A stretch of 64,000 nucleotides of DNA from Clostridium sp. CX1 (GTDB lineage: Bacteria; Bacillota; Clostridia; Clostridiales; Clostridiaceae): the NCBI RefSeq assembly GCF_025398335.1, contig NZ_JAODOO010000008.1, positions 1 to 64,000 of the forward strand, read 5' to 3'. Under the pieces are notes generated by a model. It was not told where the DNA came from, did not search any database, and worked only from the letters and a program-made list of their open reading frames with translations. Shown here piece after piece: positions 25,017 through 32,738 of the stretch (the first letter of the stretch is position 1; each line of letters begins with the position of its first letter). The position numbers and the translations under genes are program-made.

Positions 25017-26210
25017 TTATATTTTGTTTTTCAACCTAACTTCCTTTGGAGAAAAGCCCATATATTTTTTAAATATCTTACTGAATTGTGCATAGTCCTT
25101 ATACCCTACTAAAGCCGCTGCCTCTGATAACTGAATTTTTTCTCTATGTAATATTTCCACTGCCTTTTCTATTCGAAATTTAACCAAATACTCTGGAAAA
25201 CTGCAGCCCACTTCCTTTTTAAAAAGAGTACTTAAATAACTTCTAGACACATGAGCAACCTTTGCCAGATCCATAAAGGATATATCCTGCATATAATTCT
25301 GAGCAACATACTCCTTCACAAACTCAACGTAATCATAGTGTTTTTTAACTCCGTCCAGCATTTTAACCATTAAGTCATCTTCATCAAGGTGCCCTGATAC
25401 TTTAAAGGCTTTTGTTACGTTTGTGATAGTCTTTTCCGAGGGAATTCTTTCAAAGGCAGAACCTCCTATGTATCCCATAAGGTTTTCATTGTTGCTATAC
25501 ATATACTGAACATCAATTGGTGTTTTAACAGGACCACCATAAATAAGCTTAACTACATCAGGTCTAAGCTCATTGCATTTATTAAATATATTTGCTGCCT
25601 TAACCTTTGCTGCTTCTAGTGAAAATACCTTTTTTGCACCTAAGAGACCTCCTTCAGTTAATCCTAAGTGGACACAGATAACATCAGCACCGGCTTCAAT
25701 CATCTCTTCTGCCTGGACCTCATTAAATACAAAAGCAATTGTAAACATATTTTTTTCATGGGCTATCTTTATTGCCTCTACTTCTTTTGAATAACAGCAG
25801 CCAGCTTCTTCAAGACCTTCTCTAAATTTGCCGTCAATTAGACCTACTGTAGGATAGTTATTTATACCTGAAAAGCCCATAGCTTTTATTTTTTCTATAT
25901 AGCCCTCCATATCTATTGTAGGGTCTGTACCATTAAATCCAAAGATAATAGGCACTTCCTTTACCAATGGTATTATTTCCTTTGAAGCAAAATCCATTAC
26001 CATATCATTGCTGTTACAAAAGGGCAGATAGCCTGCTAGAGAGCTTCTCCCCATTATTCTAAACCTGCCAGAACTAAGTACAAGTATAAAATCAGCTCCT
26101 CCCCTTTGAGCATACTTTACTGTCATTCCTGTGCCTGTTGCCACACCAATAATATGGTTACCTTTTTTTCTTTCTGATTTTATGCTTTCTAATATGTTTT
26201 GCCTTTCCAT
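25017..26210 (-). CDS. TIM-barrel / AraC-type HTH fusion regulator
   Basis: This 397-residue protein has at residues 1-275 a paralog of the downstream TIM-barrel protein: [58 protein letters not shown] and YGGPV are all conserved. After a linker, residues 295-397 are a full AraC/XylS DNA-binding domain (ISFMDLAKVAHVSRSYLSTL, FRIEKAVEIL, VGYKDYAQFSKIFKKYMGFS). The enzyme-like domain probably serves as ligand sensor for the enzyme's own substrate, controlling the Tm-1 operon downstream. AAGGGG lies 9 nt before the ATG. Confidence 0.9.
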   Translation of the reverse strand: MERQNILESIKSERKKGNHIIGVATGTGMTVKYAQRGGADFILVLSSGRFRIMGRSSLAGYLPFCNSNDMVMDFASKEIIPLVKEVPIIFGFNGTDPTIDMEGYIEKIKAMGFSGINNYPTVGLIDGKFREGLEEAGCCYSKEVEAIKIAHEKNMFTIAFVFNEVQAEEMIEAGADVICVHLGLTEGGLLGAKKVFSLEAAKVKAANIFNKCNELRPDVVKLIYGGPVKTPIDVQYMYSNNENLMGYIGGSAFERIPSEKTITNVTKAFKVSGHLDEDDLMVKMLDGVKKHYDYVEFVKEYVAQNYMQDISFMDLAKVAHVSRSYLSTLFKKEVGCSFPEYLVKFRIEKAVEILHREKIQLSEAAALVGYKDYAQFSKIFKKYMGFSPKEVRLKNKI

Positions 26211-26235
26211 AATACAATACCCCTTGAGCTTATAG

Positions 26236-26889
26236 TTATTTCAGCACAACTCCAAGCAAGCTAATAAGCGAAATAGCCTGGGCAGGTGATATTACTGCAC
26301 CATAAACATCTTCTACTCTTGCAGCAAGGCCATCAATTTTACAACTGCTAAAATCCATTCCTTTTAATTTAGTATTATAGAACTGACTTTGGAAAATATC
26401 AGTATCTTTAAATTCTACTTTAGAAAACTTACTCTCATAAAAATCAGCATAAGGAAGCTGGCAGTTGCTGAATATCACTTGTTTACAATTTATAAATCTA
26501 AAAGATGCATACTGTCCGCTGCACTGATCAAAAACAACATTATTAAAGGTTGTTTCTATGAAATCACTTCCTGTAAGTTTGCAGTTTATAAACTCTACTC
26601 TATGTATTGATGACTCATTTAGTTTAATATTAGATAGATCACAGTTTTCAAACCTTACATCTAACAATTCTGCTTCCTCTAGAGATACATCTACAAACTT
26701 TGTATTTTTAAATATTACTTCATTAAAGGATACTCCCTTTGTGTCAAGATTTTCTATCAAGCCTTCCTTTACTAATACTGATGAAATTGAAGTGTAATCT
26801 GATATGTCCCCTTCTGTTAAATCTAATTCACGTAAGTCCTTTTGGATTTTAGGCTTTAATACCTTTATAGTATTTTTATTTTCCGTCAT
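26236..26889 (-). CDS. Pentapeptide-repeat protein
   Basis: This 217-residue protein has about 25 pentapeptide units in residues 45-195 (FxxxxF, A/C-D-L/F patterns such as NCDLSNIKL, GSDFIETTF, YADFYESKF). These predict a four-sided right-handed quadrilateral beta helix. A short hydrophobic C-terminus (SLISLLGVVLK) follows. It has no signal peptide. Some such proteins mimic DNA and protect gyrase, but nothing here proves that. The ATG at 26889 has AAAAGGAG 8 nt upstream. It lies 25 nt upstream of the TIM-AraC gene on the same strand and may be co-transcribed with it. Confidence 0.88.
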   Translation of the reverse strand: MTENKNTIKVLKPKIQKDLRELDLTEGDISDYTSISSVLVKEGLIENLDTKGVSFNEVIFKNTKFVDVSLEEAELLDVRFENCDLSNIKLNESSIHRVEFINCKLTGSDFIETTFNNVVFDQCSGQYASFRFINCKQVIFSNCQLPYADFYESKFSKVEFKDTDIFQSQFYNTKLKGMDFSSCKIDGLAARVEDVYGAVISPAQAISLISLLGVVLK

Positions 26890-27011
26890 TTTATTTCTCC
26901 TTTTCAAATTCTTTCTAGAATAACAGGCTATATTAATTTATTATATATTATCATATTTGATGGCCAAAGCACACTTTAAAATGTTACAAGTTAACACTAA
27001 TATAGAAATAA

Positions 27012-27053
27012 AAAAAGCTGAAGAATATATAGCGTATATCCTTCAGCTTTTTA
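27012..27053 (-). terminator. Terminator of rpsF-ssb-rpsR operon
   Basis: AAAAAGCTGAAG/CTTCAGCTTTTT arms with a small central mismatch form a strong hairpin. It is followed on the minus strand by a T7 run, just after the rpsR stop. Confidence 0.9.
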
Positions 27054-27305
27054 TTAATCTGTTGTAAATGGTAATAATGCTATGTTTCTTGCTCTCTTTA
27101 TAGCATCAGTAAGTGATCTTTGATGCTTAGCGCAAGTACCGGAAATTCTTCTTGGAAGAATCTTTCCTTTTTCAGTAACATATTTTCTTAACTTATTTAT
27201 ATCTTTATAATCTATAAATTCAACTTTATCCATACAAAAAGAACAAACTTTTCTTCTAGCTCTTCTCATCTTAGCTGAATTTCTTCCGCCTTCTCTATAT
27301 GCCAT
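27054..27305 (-). CDS. rpsR: 30S ribosomal protein S18
   Basis: This 83-residue protein has the S18 core ([20 protein letters not shown], then [20 protein letters not shown]). It keeps the zinc-binding type residues Cys-x2-Cys (CSFC) plus Cys-x2-His (CAKH), the C+ form. It binds the S6 partner and 16S rRNA in the platform. It is last gene of the rpsF-ssb-rpsR operon. GGAGG lies 8 nt before the ATG. Confidence 0.98.
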   Translation of the reverse strand: MAYREGGRNSAKMRRARRKVCSFCMDKVEFIDYKDINKLRKYVTEKGKILPRRISGTCAKHQRSLTDAIKRARNIALLPFTTD

Positions 27306-27324
27306 GCTTTTCCCTCCTTACCCT

Positions 27325-27771
27325 TTAGAATGGGATATCTCCATCATCTACTGGAGTTATATCCTCTCCATATGTTTCTTGGCCAAAACTTTGAGTTTTT
27401 CCAAATTCTTCAGACATATTACCGTTAAATGATGATCCTGCAGCTTTATTTCCACTTCCCCATTCAAGGAATTGAACTTCTTCTGCAACAACCTCAGTAA
27501 CGTATCTCTTAGTACCGTCTTTAGCATCATAGCTTCTTGTTTGAATTCTACCGCTAATACCGATAAGTTTTCCCTTACCTGTATAATTTGCTGTAGATTC
27601 AGCCTGTTTTCCCCATACAACTATAGGAATAAAATCGGCTTCCTTCTGTCCGTCTTTAGAAAATCTTCTATCAACGGCAACAGTAAATGTAGCAACAGCT
27701 GAACCAGTTCCCGGAGTAAATTTTAACTCAGGATCCTTGGTCAATCTTCCAATTAAAACAACCTTATTCAA
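27325..27771 (-). CDS. ssb: Single-stranded DNA-binding protein
   Basis: This 148-residue protein has an N-terminal OB fold ([43 protein letters not shown]). A short flexible linker and the conserved acidic C-terminal tip DDGDIPF, which recruits repair and replication proteins, follow. It lies between rpsF and rpsR as in most Firmicutes. Confidence 0.98.
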   Translation of the reverse strand: MNKVVLIGRLTKDPELKFTPGTGSAVATFTVAVDRRFSKDGQKEADFIPIVVWGKQAESTANYTGKGKLIGISGRIQTRSYDAKDGTKRYVTEVVAEEVQFLEWGSGNKAAGSSFNGNMSEEFGKTQSFGQETYGEDITPVDDGDIPF

Positions 27772-27783
27772 TTAAAACACCGC

Positions 27784-28071
27784 CTATTGCTCATTCTTAA
27801 CTATTATGTGTCTTACAACAGCATCTGATATTCTGAATACTCTGTCTAACTCTTTTGGTAATTCAGGATTAGCACTGAAATTTACTAGAGTGTAATATCC
27901 TTCGCTGATTTTGTTTATTTCGTAAGCAAGCTTTCTCTTACCCCAAACATCAACGTTTTCTATTACTCCTCCACCATTTTCTATTACTCCCTTAAACTTT
28001 TCAACGTTAGCTTTAAAAGCTTCTTCGTCTAATGATGGATGTAATATAAATATAGTTTCATACTTTCTCAT
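27784..28071 (-). CDS. rpsF: 30S ribosomal protein S6
   Basis: This 95-residue protein begins MRKYETIFILHPSLDEE and contains VDVWGKRKLAYEINKISEGY and VFRISDAVVRHIIVK. The ATG at 28071 has GGAGGAGGTGA about 6 nt upstream; a longer in-frame ATG at 28128 lies within the leader and is rejected. It is first gene of the operon and is preceded by an S6:S18-type leader hairpin. Confidence 0.98.
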   Translation of the reverse strand: MRKYETIFILHPSLDEEAFKANVEKFKGVIENGGGVIENVDVWGKRKLAYEINKISEGYYTLVNFSANPELPKELDRVFRISDAVVRHIIVKNEQ

Positions 28072-28085
28072 TAAGTTCACCTCCT

Positions 28086-28121
28086 CCCCTTGGACTATCG
28101 GCTGTGTTTTACACAGCAGGG
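28086..28121 (-). promoter_or_regulatory. S6:S18 autoregulatory leader motif
   Basis: The rpsF leader RNA folds into an outer CCCU/AGGG stem and an inner GCUGUGU-AAA-ACACAGC hairpin (a G-C next to the loop side). A single-stranded CCGAUAGUCC follows the inner stem. A CCG in this bulge is the recognition feature of the S6:S18 ribosomal leader, which mimics the 16S rRNA site. The outer stem abuts the rpsF ribosome binding site, consistent with translational feedback. Confidence 0.7.
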
Positions 28122-28257
28122 ACTTCAATTTTGAATTTTATCATTAATTTGATTATAAAGCAACACTTTTTTGTTTAAAATATATTTTTTTGCTATTTTT
28201 CTACACTTTTTTGTTTCTTGGAATTTTCATATTTTAATTCTAACATGTATAAAATCA

Positions 28258-28546
28258 TTACTTTTCAAGTAAAGCTTTGATAGTTTCATCTAGTTTTTCT
28301 GGTTCATATGTTGGTGCATACCTAGCAACAACCTTCCCATTTCTATCCACAAGAAATTTGGTAAAGTTCCACTTAATGTCATCTCCAGTTGTGCTAAAGC
28401 CGTATTCTTGTAATTGTCTATATAATCCTTCTGACGCAGCATCTTCCTCTGCCTTTGGTGCTTCTGCCTTTAAGAACTTTACCTTTATATTCATTCATAG
28501 AAACTTCTTTTCCACTTATATCCTTTACCTTGTAATCATATATCAT
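28258..28546 (-). pseudogene. Glutathione peroxidase, internally deleted and frameshifted
   Basis: An ATG at 28546 with AAGGAGAG upstream begins MIYDYKVKDISGKEVSMNEY-KGKVL, the N-terminus of a GPx/BsaA-type thiol peroxidase. The next codons are out of frame with the C-terminal part, FLKAEAPKAEEDAASEGLYR to DDIKWNFTKFLVDRNGKVV. About 80 codons are missing, including the catalytic Cys/Sec and Gln. Both flanks share a TTCTTA-like string at the junction, consistent with a microhomology deletion. The remaining 78-codon frame alone could not be an enzyme. The promoter and operator upstream are intact. Confidence 0.85.
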
Positions 28547-28569
28547 ATTAATCTCTCCTTTTAATTTTA

Positions 28570-28631
28570 TAAAATTTAATTGTATTCAATCTAACTTCTT
28601 TTATATTACTTAATTTTATTTAGACTGTCAA
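28570..28631 (-). promoter_or_regulatory. Promoter and OhrR-like box of gpx pseudogene
   Basis: Minus-strand TTGACA (28626-28631), 17 bp, TAATAT (28603-28608). TACAATTAAATTTTA (28570-28584 on the complement) lies at about +12 to +26. It differs by one base from the Bacillus OhrR half-operator TACAATTAAATTGTA. Confidence 0.6.
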
Positions 28632-28727
28632 TGAAATTTTTATTTATATTTCCACTAATTATTGTCTAAAATAGTAACTATAAATATATCATTTGATGAA
28701 TATATGAAAAAAAAAATATTATTTCAA

Positions 28728-28766
28728 TTGACAGTAGTATAAAAGATTGTATAAAATATAATTGCG
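28728..28766 (+). promoter_or_regulatory. Promoter and degenerate OhrR-like box of selenoprotein gene
   Basis: TTGACA (28728-28733) is followed by TATAAA (16 bp) or TAAAAT (18 bp). The -10 overlaps TAAAATATAATTGCG (28752-28766), which matches the OhrR-type box at about 11 of 15 positions. It gives a leader of about 90 nt. Confidence 0.5.
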
Positions 28767-28854
28767 TCAAATTAATCTGCGTTATTAGATATAAATATAA
28801 AGAACTAGGCTCTATACAGGGCATGTAGTAAAGAAGTTATAACAAAACGAGGAG

Positions 28855-29325
28855 ATGGTAAAAATAGCTAGTATAGAAGTAAATAAAGAAGCACCAGACT
28901 TTGAAATTGAAGACTTCAAGGGAAATAAATTTAAACTTTCTAATTTCAGAGAAAGGAAGAATGTACTTATTGTACTGAATAGAGGATTTGTTTGACCCTT
29001 TTGCAAAAAGCATATGATGCAGTTGCATCAAGATTACGATAAATTCCTTGAAAAAGATACGATAATAGTTGCAATGGGACCTGAAAATGCAAATAGCTTT
29101 AAAAGCTACTGGGAAGAAAATAATCTTAAATTCTATGGTATTCCTGATGGAAAACAGTCGGTGCTAAAACTATATGATCAGAAGATAAATATATTTAAAC
29201 TCGGCCGAATGCCAGCACAGATGCTAGTAGATAAAATGGGAATTCTCAGATATGTACACTTTGGAAACTCTATGAAGGATATTCCTGAAAACTCCGAAAT
29301 ACTTAAGATATTAGATACACTGTAG
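28855..29325 (+). CDS. Selenocysteine-containing peroxiredoxin-like protein (AhpC/TSA, UxxC)
   Basis: Reading from the ATG at 28855 gives 156 residues if the in-frame TGA at 28993-28995 is read as selenocysteine. The protein is a thioredoxin-fold AhpC/TSA-like redoxin: EAPDFEIEDFKGNKFKLS, then IVLNRGFV-U-PFCKKHM, with U47 at the exact peroxidatic Cys position and C50 after it. Downstream sequence continues the fold in the same frame (MGPENANSF, MPAQMLVDKMGILRYVHFGN). A SECIS-like hairpin follows the TGA. GAGGAG sits directly before the ATG, so initiation spacing is odd. A nonsense mutation of a Cys codon is the alternative. Confidence 0.75.
28993..29030 (+). promoter_or_regulatory. UGA codon and bacterial SECIS-like hairpin
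   Basis: The TGA (28993-28995) is followed after 19 nt by TGATGC-AGTT-GCATCA (29015-29030), a 6-bp stem with a 4-nt loop. The apical loop begins 25 nt after the TGA and has G as its second base. Both fit the usual bacterial SECIS limits (16-37 nt, G among the first two loop bases). Confidence 0.6.
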
Positions 29326-29345
29326 ACCTTAATAACATAATATTA

Positions 29346-29411
29346 AGAAGGACTTATACGGAGTGCTAAGCAGATAAACTTTTATTGCCTCACGTACGTC
29401 CTTCTCTTTTT
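29346..29411 (+). terminator. Terminator of selenoprotein gene
   Basis: AGAAGGAC (29346-29353) pairs with GTCCTTCT (29398-29405), with further pairing inside (TACG and GC-rich parts), followed by CTTTTTT. It is the end of a monocistronic unit. Confidence 0.75.
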
Positions 29412-29484
29412 TCACTTTTGACCAAACTCGTCTTTCAAATTCATATTTATTCTAATAAGACTTGTATTAATGCATATTAATCAG

Positions 29485-29923
29485 TTAACTTAATATAGCT
29501 AAAAAATCGTCCAAAGATTTCTTCAATACTAAAAGTTTTTCAGCATCTTCAGAAAAATTACAGTACAATTGCTCTGGTACTTCCACTATTTCTTTCTTTA
29601 AAGCTAATCCTTTTTCAGTTAACTCTATTATAACCACTCTATCATCTTGACTATCTCTATATTTCTTTATCAAATCTAAACCCTGTAGTTTTTTCAAAAG
29701 AGGAGTTAATGTTCCAGAATCCAGATGTAGTCTCTCACCTATATGCTTAACATTTAATTTTTTCCCCTCCCATAAAACAAGCATTACAATATACTGTGTA
29801 TAGGTAAGGTTATACTTATCAAGAAGAGGCTTATATAACTTTATTAATTCTCTTGAAGCGGCATATAATGAAAAGCATAATTGATTTTCTAGTTTTAATT
29901 TTTCGTATCTCTCTATGATCCAT
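29485..29923 (-). pseudogene. ohrR: OhrR-type MarR regulator with N-terminal frameshift
   Basis: The body frame reads IERYEKLKLENQLCFSLYAA, then SRELIKLYKPLLDKYNLTYT-QYIVMLVLWE. The winged helix LDSGTLTPLLKKLQGLDLIK and DRVVIIELTEKG follow, which is a full OhrR including the reactive Cys of NQLCFSLYAASRE. The only ATG with a ribosome binding site (29923, GGAGGTA just before) is one base out of frame, as if one nucleotide was inserted near 29917. The in-frame codons there are TGG, ATC and ATA, preceded by TAA. The next in-frame ATG (29784) would remove the sensor Cys. It is either broken, or starts at a non-standard ATC/ATA, or carries a sequence error. Confidence 0.7.
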
Positions 29924-29948
29924 TACCTCCTTTCAACTTTAAATCTAA

Positions 29949-30010
29949 TAAAATTGAATTGTGTGCAATTGATTTTGTTTTATTGTACTTAACCTCATTT
30001 AAATTGTCAA
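29949..30010 (-). promoter_or_regulatory. Promoter and OhrR-like box of ohrR
   Basis: Minus-strand TTGACA (30005-30010), exactly 17 bp, TACAAT (29982-29987). CACAATTCAATTTTA (complement of 29949-29963) lies at about +12 to +26, the same geometry as at the gpx promoter. It is consistent with autoregulation. Confidence 0.6.
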
Positions 30011-30147
30011 GAAAAATTTACATATCAGTATTAATTAACCTGTATGCTGCCCTAATGGTATCCTTGCCTAATCTTAAGCCATCTTATCAACTGATGCTAT
30101 ACTGCCATTTTCAAAATACACCTTTTGATTGCCTTCTTCTATTTTCC

Positions 30148-30924
30148 TTATTCCTTCCTCAAAATATCTAATGTATGCCCGCTTGCTCCCAACAAATCTG
30201 GTCTTTCACAGGTGGAAAAATGATAATTAAGGAAAAGTTGAAATGTATCTTCATCCATAGAATTCAAAATAGGGCGCATATAATTAGCTGGTCCATCTGC
30301 TGCAATTAATTTTATCCTGTGCAGTCTTGCTTCTTCATTTAACTTATTGATATCTTCAATTCTTACATAATCATATAAATCTTTTGGTTCCGATATAACA
30401 TGAAAATCCTCAGTAAGTTTACCATTATCAATACATGCACGAATATTATTTTCCTTAAAACCATATGTTAATACACTATATTCATTCATGCAATACGCTA
30501 CTAGGATAGCGCCTCCAACTTTCGTTACTCTTTTTGCCTCTTGTAGCACTTTAACTTTATCCTCGAATTTATACAAATGATACATTGGTCCAAAGACCAA
30601 GGTCATGTCAAAAGTATTTTCTGAAAATCTTGATAAATCTAATGCTGTTCCCTGAAATGCTTTTACTGTACTTCCCTTTGACTTTAAAATACCTAGATTG
30701 TGCTTCACAAGTTCAATGGCAGTAACATCATATCCTTCATTTGCTAATTGTACAGAGTATCTGCCTGTCCCTGCTCCAACATCTAAAATTTTTGCATTAT
30801 CATTATCTCCTAGATACTCATGAATATACTTCATAGAAGTGATATATTCAACTTGTCCATATTTTCTCGTTAATCTCTTGTCCTCACAAAATTTATTGTA
30901 GTATTTCTCTAATTCTATTGTCAT
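30148..30924 (-). CDS. Class I SAM-dependent methyltransferase
   Basis: This 258-residue protein has motif I ILDVGAGTGRYSVQLA (about 46-61), acidic motif II VTAIELV (about 68) and TLVFGPMYHL (about 108-117). A post-core region with TYGFKENN and a C-terminal GASGHTLDILRKE follow. It belongs to the small-molecule UbiE/Methyltransf_11 group. Substrate unknown. It stands alone between the ohrR remnant and hcp. Confidence 0.85.
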   Translation of the reverse strand: MTIELEKYYNKFCEDKRLTRKYGQVEYITSMKYIHEYLGDNDNAKILDVGAGTGRYSVQLANEGYDVTAIELVKHNLGILKSKGSTVKAFQGTALDLSRFSENTFDMTLVFGPMYHLYKFEDKVKVLQEAKRVTKVGGAILVAYCMNEYSVLTYGFKENNIRACIDNGKLTEDFHVISEPKDLYDYVRIEDINKLNEEARLHRIKLIAADGPANYMRPILNSMDEDTFQLFLNYHFSTCERPDLLGASGHTLDILRKE

Positions 30925-31078
30925 CTCTTTATCTTCCTCATCTGTTAAATATTAAAAACTTTTGAATATAAAAAGTCATCTTCTCCTGGCCATGAGCCTT
31001 TTACATTCTAACAAATATTATATCATATACTGCGGTTAAAATATGAATAATTATCTTCATGAATACTGAAATAAAAAA

Positions 31079-31116
31079 TGAAGAACCGAGAATAAAAAAT
31101 TATTCTTGGCTCTTCA
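31079..31116 (-). terminator. Terminator of hcp
   Basis: TGAAGAACCGAGAATA/TATTCTTGGCTCTTCA pairs with two mismatches or G-U pairs. It is followed on the minus strand by a T6 run, 60 nt after the hcp stop. Confidence 0.85.
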
Positions 31117-31174
31117 CTACTTGTGATTTATTCTTTAGTTTATAATCATTGCAGTTTATAAATAGGGCAAAGCA

Positions 31175-32512
31175 TTAACCCATAAACTTAGCAAGGTCAG
31201 CATTAACGTCTCCGCTTATTAACTGAAGGTTAAAGTTATCTTGTAATACCTTTAATACTCCAGGAGTTATAAACTTAGGTGCACTTGGTCCTACATGAAT
31301 ATTCTTAACTCCAAGGCTGAATAGTCCAAGAAGGATAGCAACAGCTTTTTGCTCAAACCAAGATAAAATTATGCTTAATGGTAAATCATTTACTGTACAT
31401 CCGAAAGCTTCTGCTAAAGCTAATGCAATTTTAACTGCAGAACCTGAGTTGTTACATTGTCCAAGGTCGATATATCTTGGAATGTCTGTGCCAGGTACTG
31501 TTCCATAATCAACATCATTAAATCTGAACTTTCCACAAGATGTTGTTAAAAGTACTGCTTCCTTTGGAAGTGCTAAAGCTAAATCTCTATAATATTCTCT
31601 TCCTTTAGTTGGAGCATCACAACCAGCTATAACAAAGAATCTCTTTATCTTTCCAGCTTTAACTGCTTCTATTATTTCTGGTGCTATACTTAATACAGTG
31701 TTGTGGTGGAAACCTGTTGTAACTGTCTTATCTGAATCTTGATTAACAACATTTAATGATAATGCTTTTTCAATTACTGGGCTAAAGTCATCGTTAACTA
31801 TCTTCGGAACACCTTGAAGTCCTGCAGTTCCATAAGTCCAGAATCTGTCTCCATAAGTTCCTGTAGTTATTGGCATTAAGCAGTTTGTTGTTCCAAGTAT
31901 TGCTCCTGGGAACTCTTCAAATAACTTTCTTTGATCGTACCATGCTTTACCTACATTACCCTTTAAGTGAGAATATTTCTTAAGCTCTGGATATCCGTGA
32001 GCTGGAAGCATTTCTGAGTGAGTGTATATATTAATTCCTTTTCCTTCTGTTTGCTTTAATAATTCTTCTAAAGCATAAAGATTATGTCCTGTTACTAGTA
32101 TACAGTGTCCCTCTATTTTATCTTGAGATATTGTAACTGGAGTTGGCACACCTAGTTTTGATGTATGTGCTTTATCAAGCACGTCCATTATTTTAACTGC
32201 AGCACTACCAACCTTTAAAGCCATTCCTATGTTCTCTTCTAAGCTAAAGTTTGAATTTGTAAGTGTTGTATATAGTGCTTCGTGGGTAATGTTATTTACC
32301 TCTTCGTCAGAAGCTCCAAGTTCTCTTGCGTGAGTTGCGTAAGCAGCTACACCCTTAAGACCTAATATCATTATATCCTGTAAGCTTGCTATATCAGGAT
32401 TTTTGCCACATACTCCAAATTTAGTACAGCCTGTAACTGGAGTTTGCTCACATTGGTAACAGAACATTGGATTTGGTTCAACCTTCTTAATTTCTTTTTC
32501 ATTATTACACAT
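31175..32512 (-). CDS. hcp: Hybrid-cluster protein (hydroxylamine reductase), class III
   Basis: This 445-residue protein has the N-terminal cluster ligands MFCYQCEQTPVTGCTKFGVC (about 16-35) and hybrid-cluster ligands including GHNLYALE, TTNCLMP, GCDAPTKG, TSCGKFRFN and LGQCNNSGSAV. It lacks the second helical bundle of E. coli Hcp (about 550 residues), the pattern of the short class III proteins of strict anaerobes. Hcp handles nitric oxide, hydroxylamine or S-nitrosylation stress. It is monocistronic with GGGGG 8 nt before the ATG. Confidence 0.95.
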   Translation of the reverse strand: MCNNEKEIKKVEPNPMFCYQCEQTPVTGCTKFGVCGKNPDIASLQDIMILGLKGVAAYATHARELGASDEEVNNITHEALYTTLTNSNFSLEENIGMALKVGSAAVKIMDVLDKAHTSKLGVPTPVTISQDKIEGHCILVTGHNLYALEELLKQTEGKGINIYTHSEMLPAHGYPELKKYSHLKGNVGKAWYDQRKLFEEFPGAILGTTNCLMPITTGTYGDRFWTYGTAGLQGVPKIVNDDFSPVIEKALSLNVVNQDSDKTVTTGFHHNTVLSIAPEIIEAVKAGKIKRFFVIAGCDAPTKGREYYRDLALALPKEAVLLTTSCGKFRFNDVDYGTVPGTDIPRYIDLGQCNNSGSAVKIALALAEAFGCTVNDLPLSIILSWFEQKAVAILLGLFSLGVKNIHVGPSAPKFITPGVLKVLQDNFNLQLISGDVNADLAKFMG

Positions 32513-32738
32513 TTGATATTCCCCCTTTAATTTTATAATTAAATATTTTAATTTTCTTTGATATTACAGCTAATTGTCAGTAATACTTTGTTATTTCCTC
32601 TATATGGGTTTAATTTAACTATATAATACCATGCTACCCAAATTAAATCAGTAACGTATGTTACAAAAATTATTCTTTTTATAAAATATTTATAAAAGAG
32701 GAGACCTAGATATGTCAGTATCAAATGCAAAACTGGGT

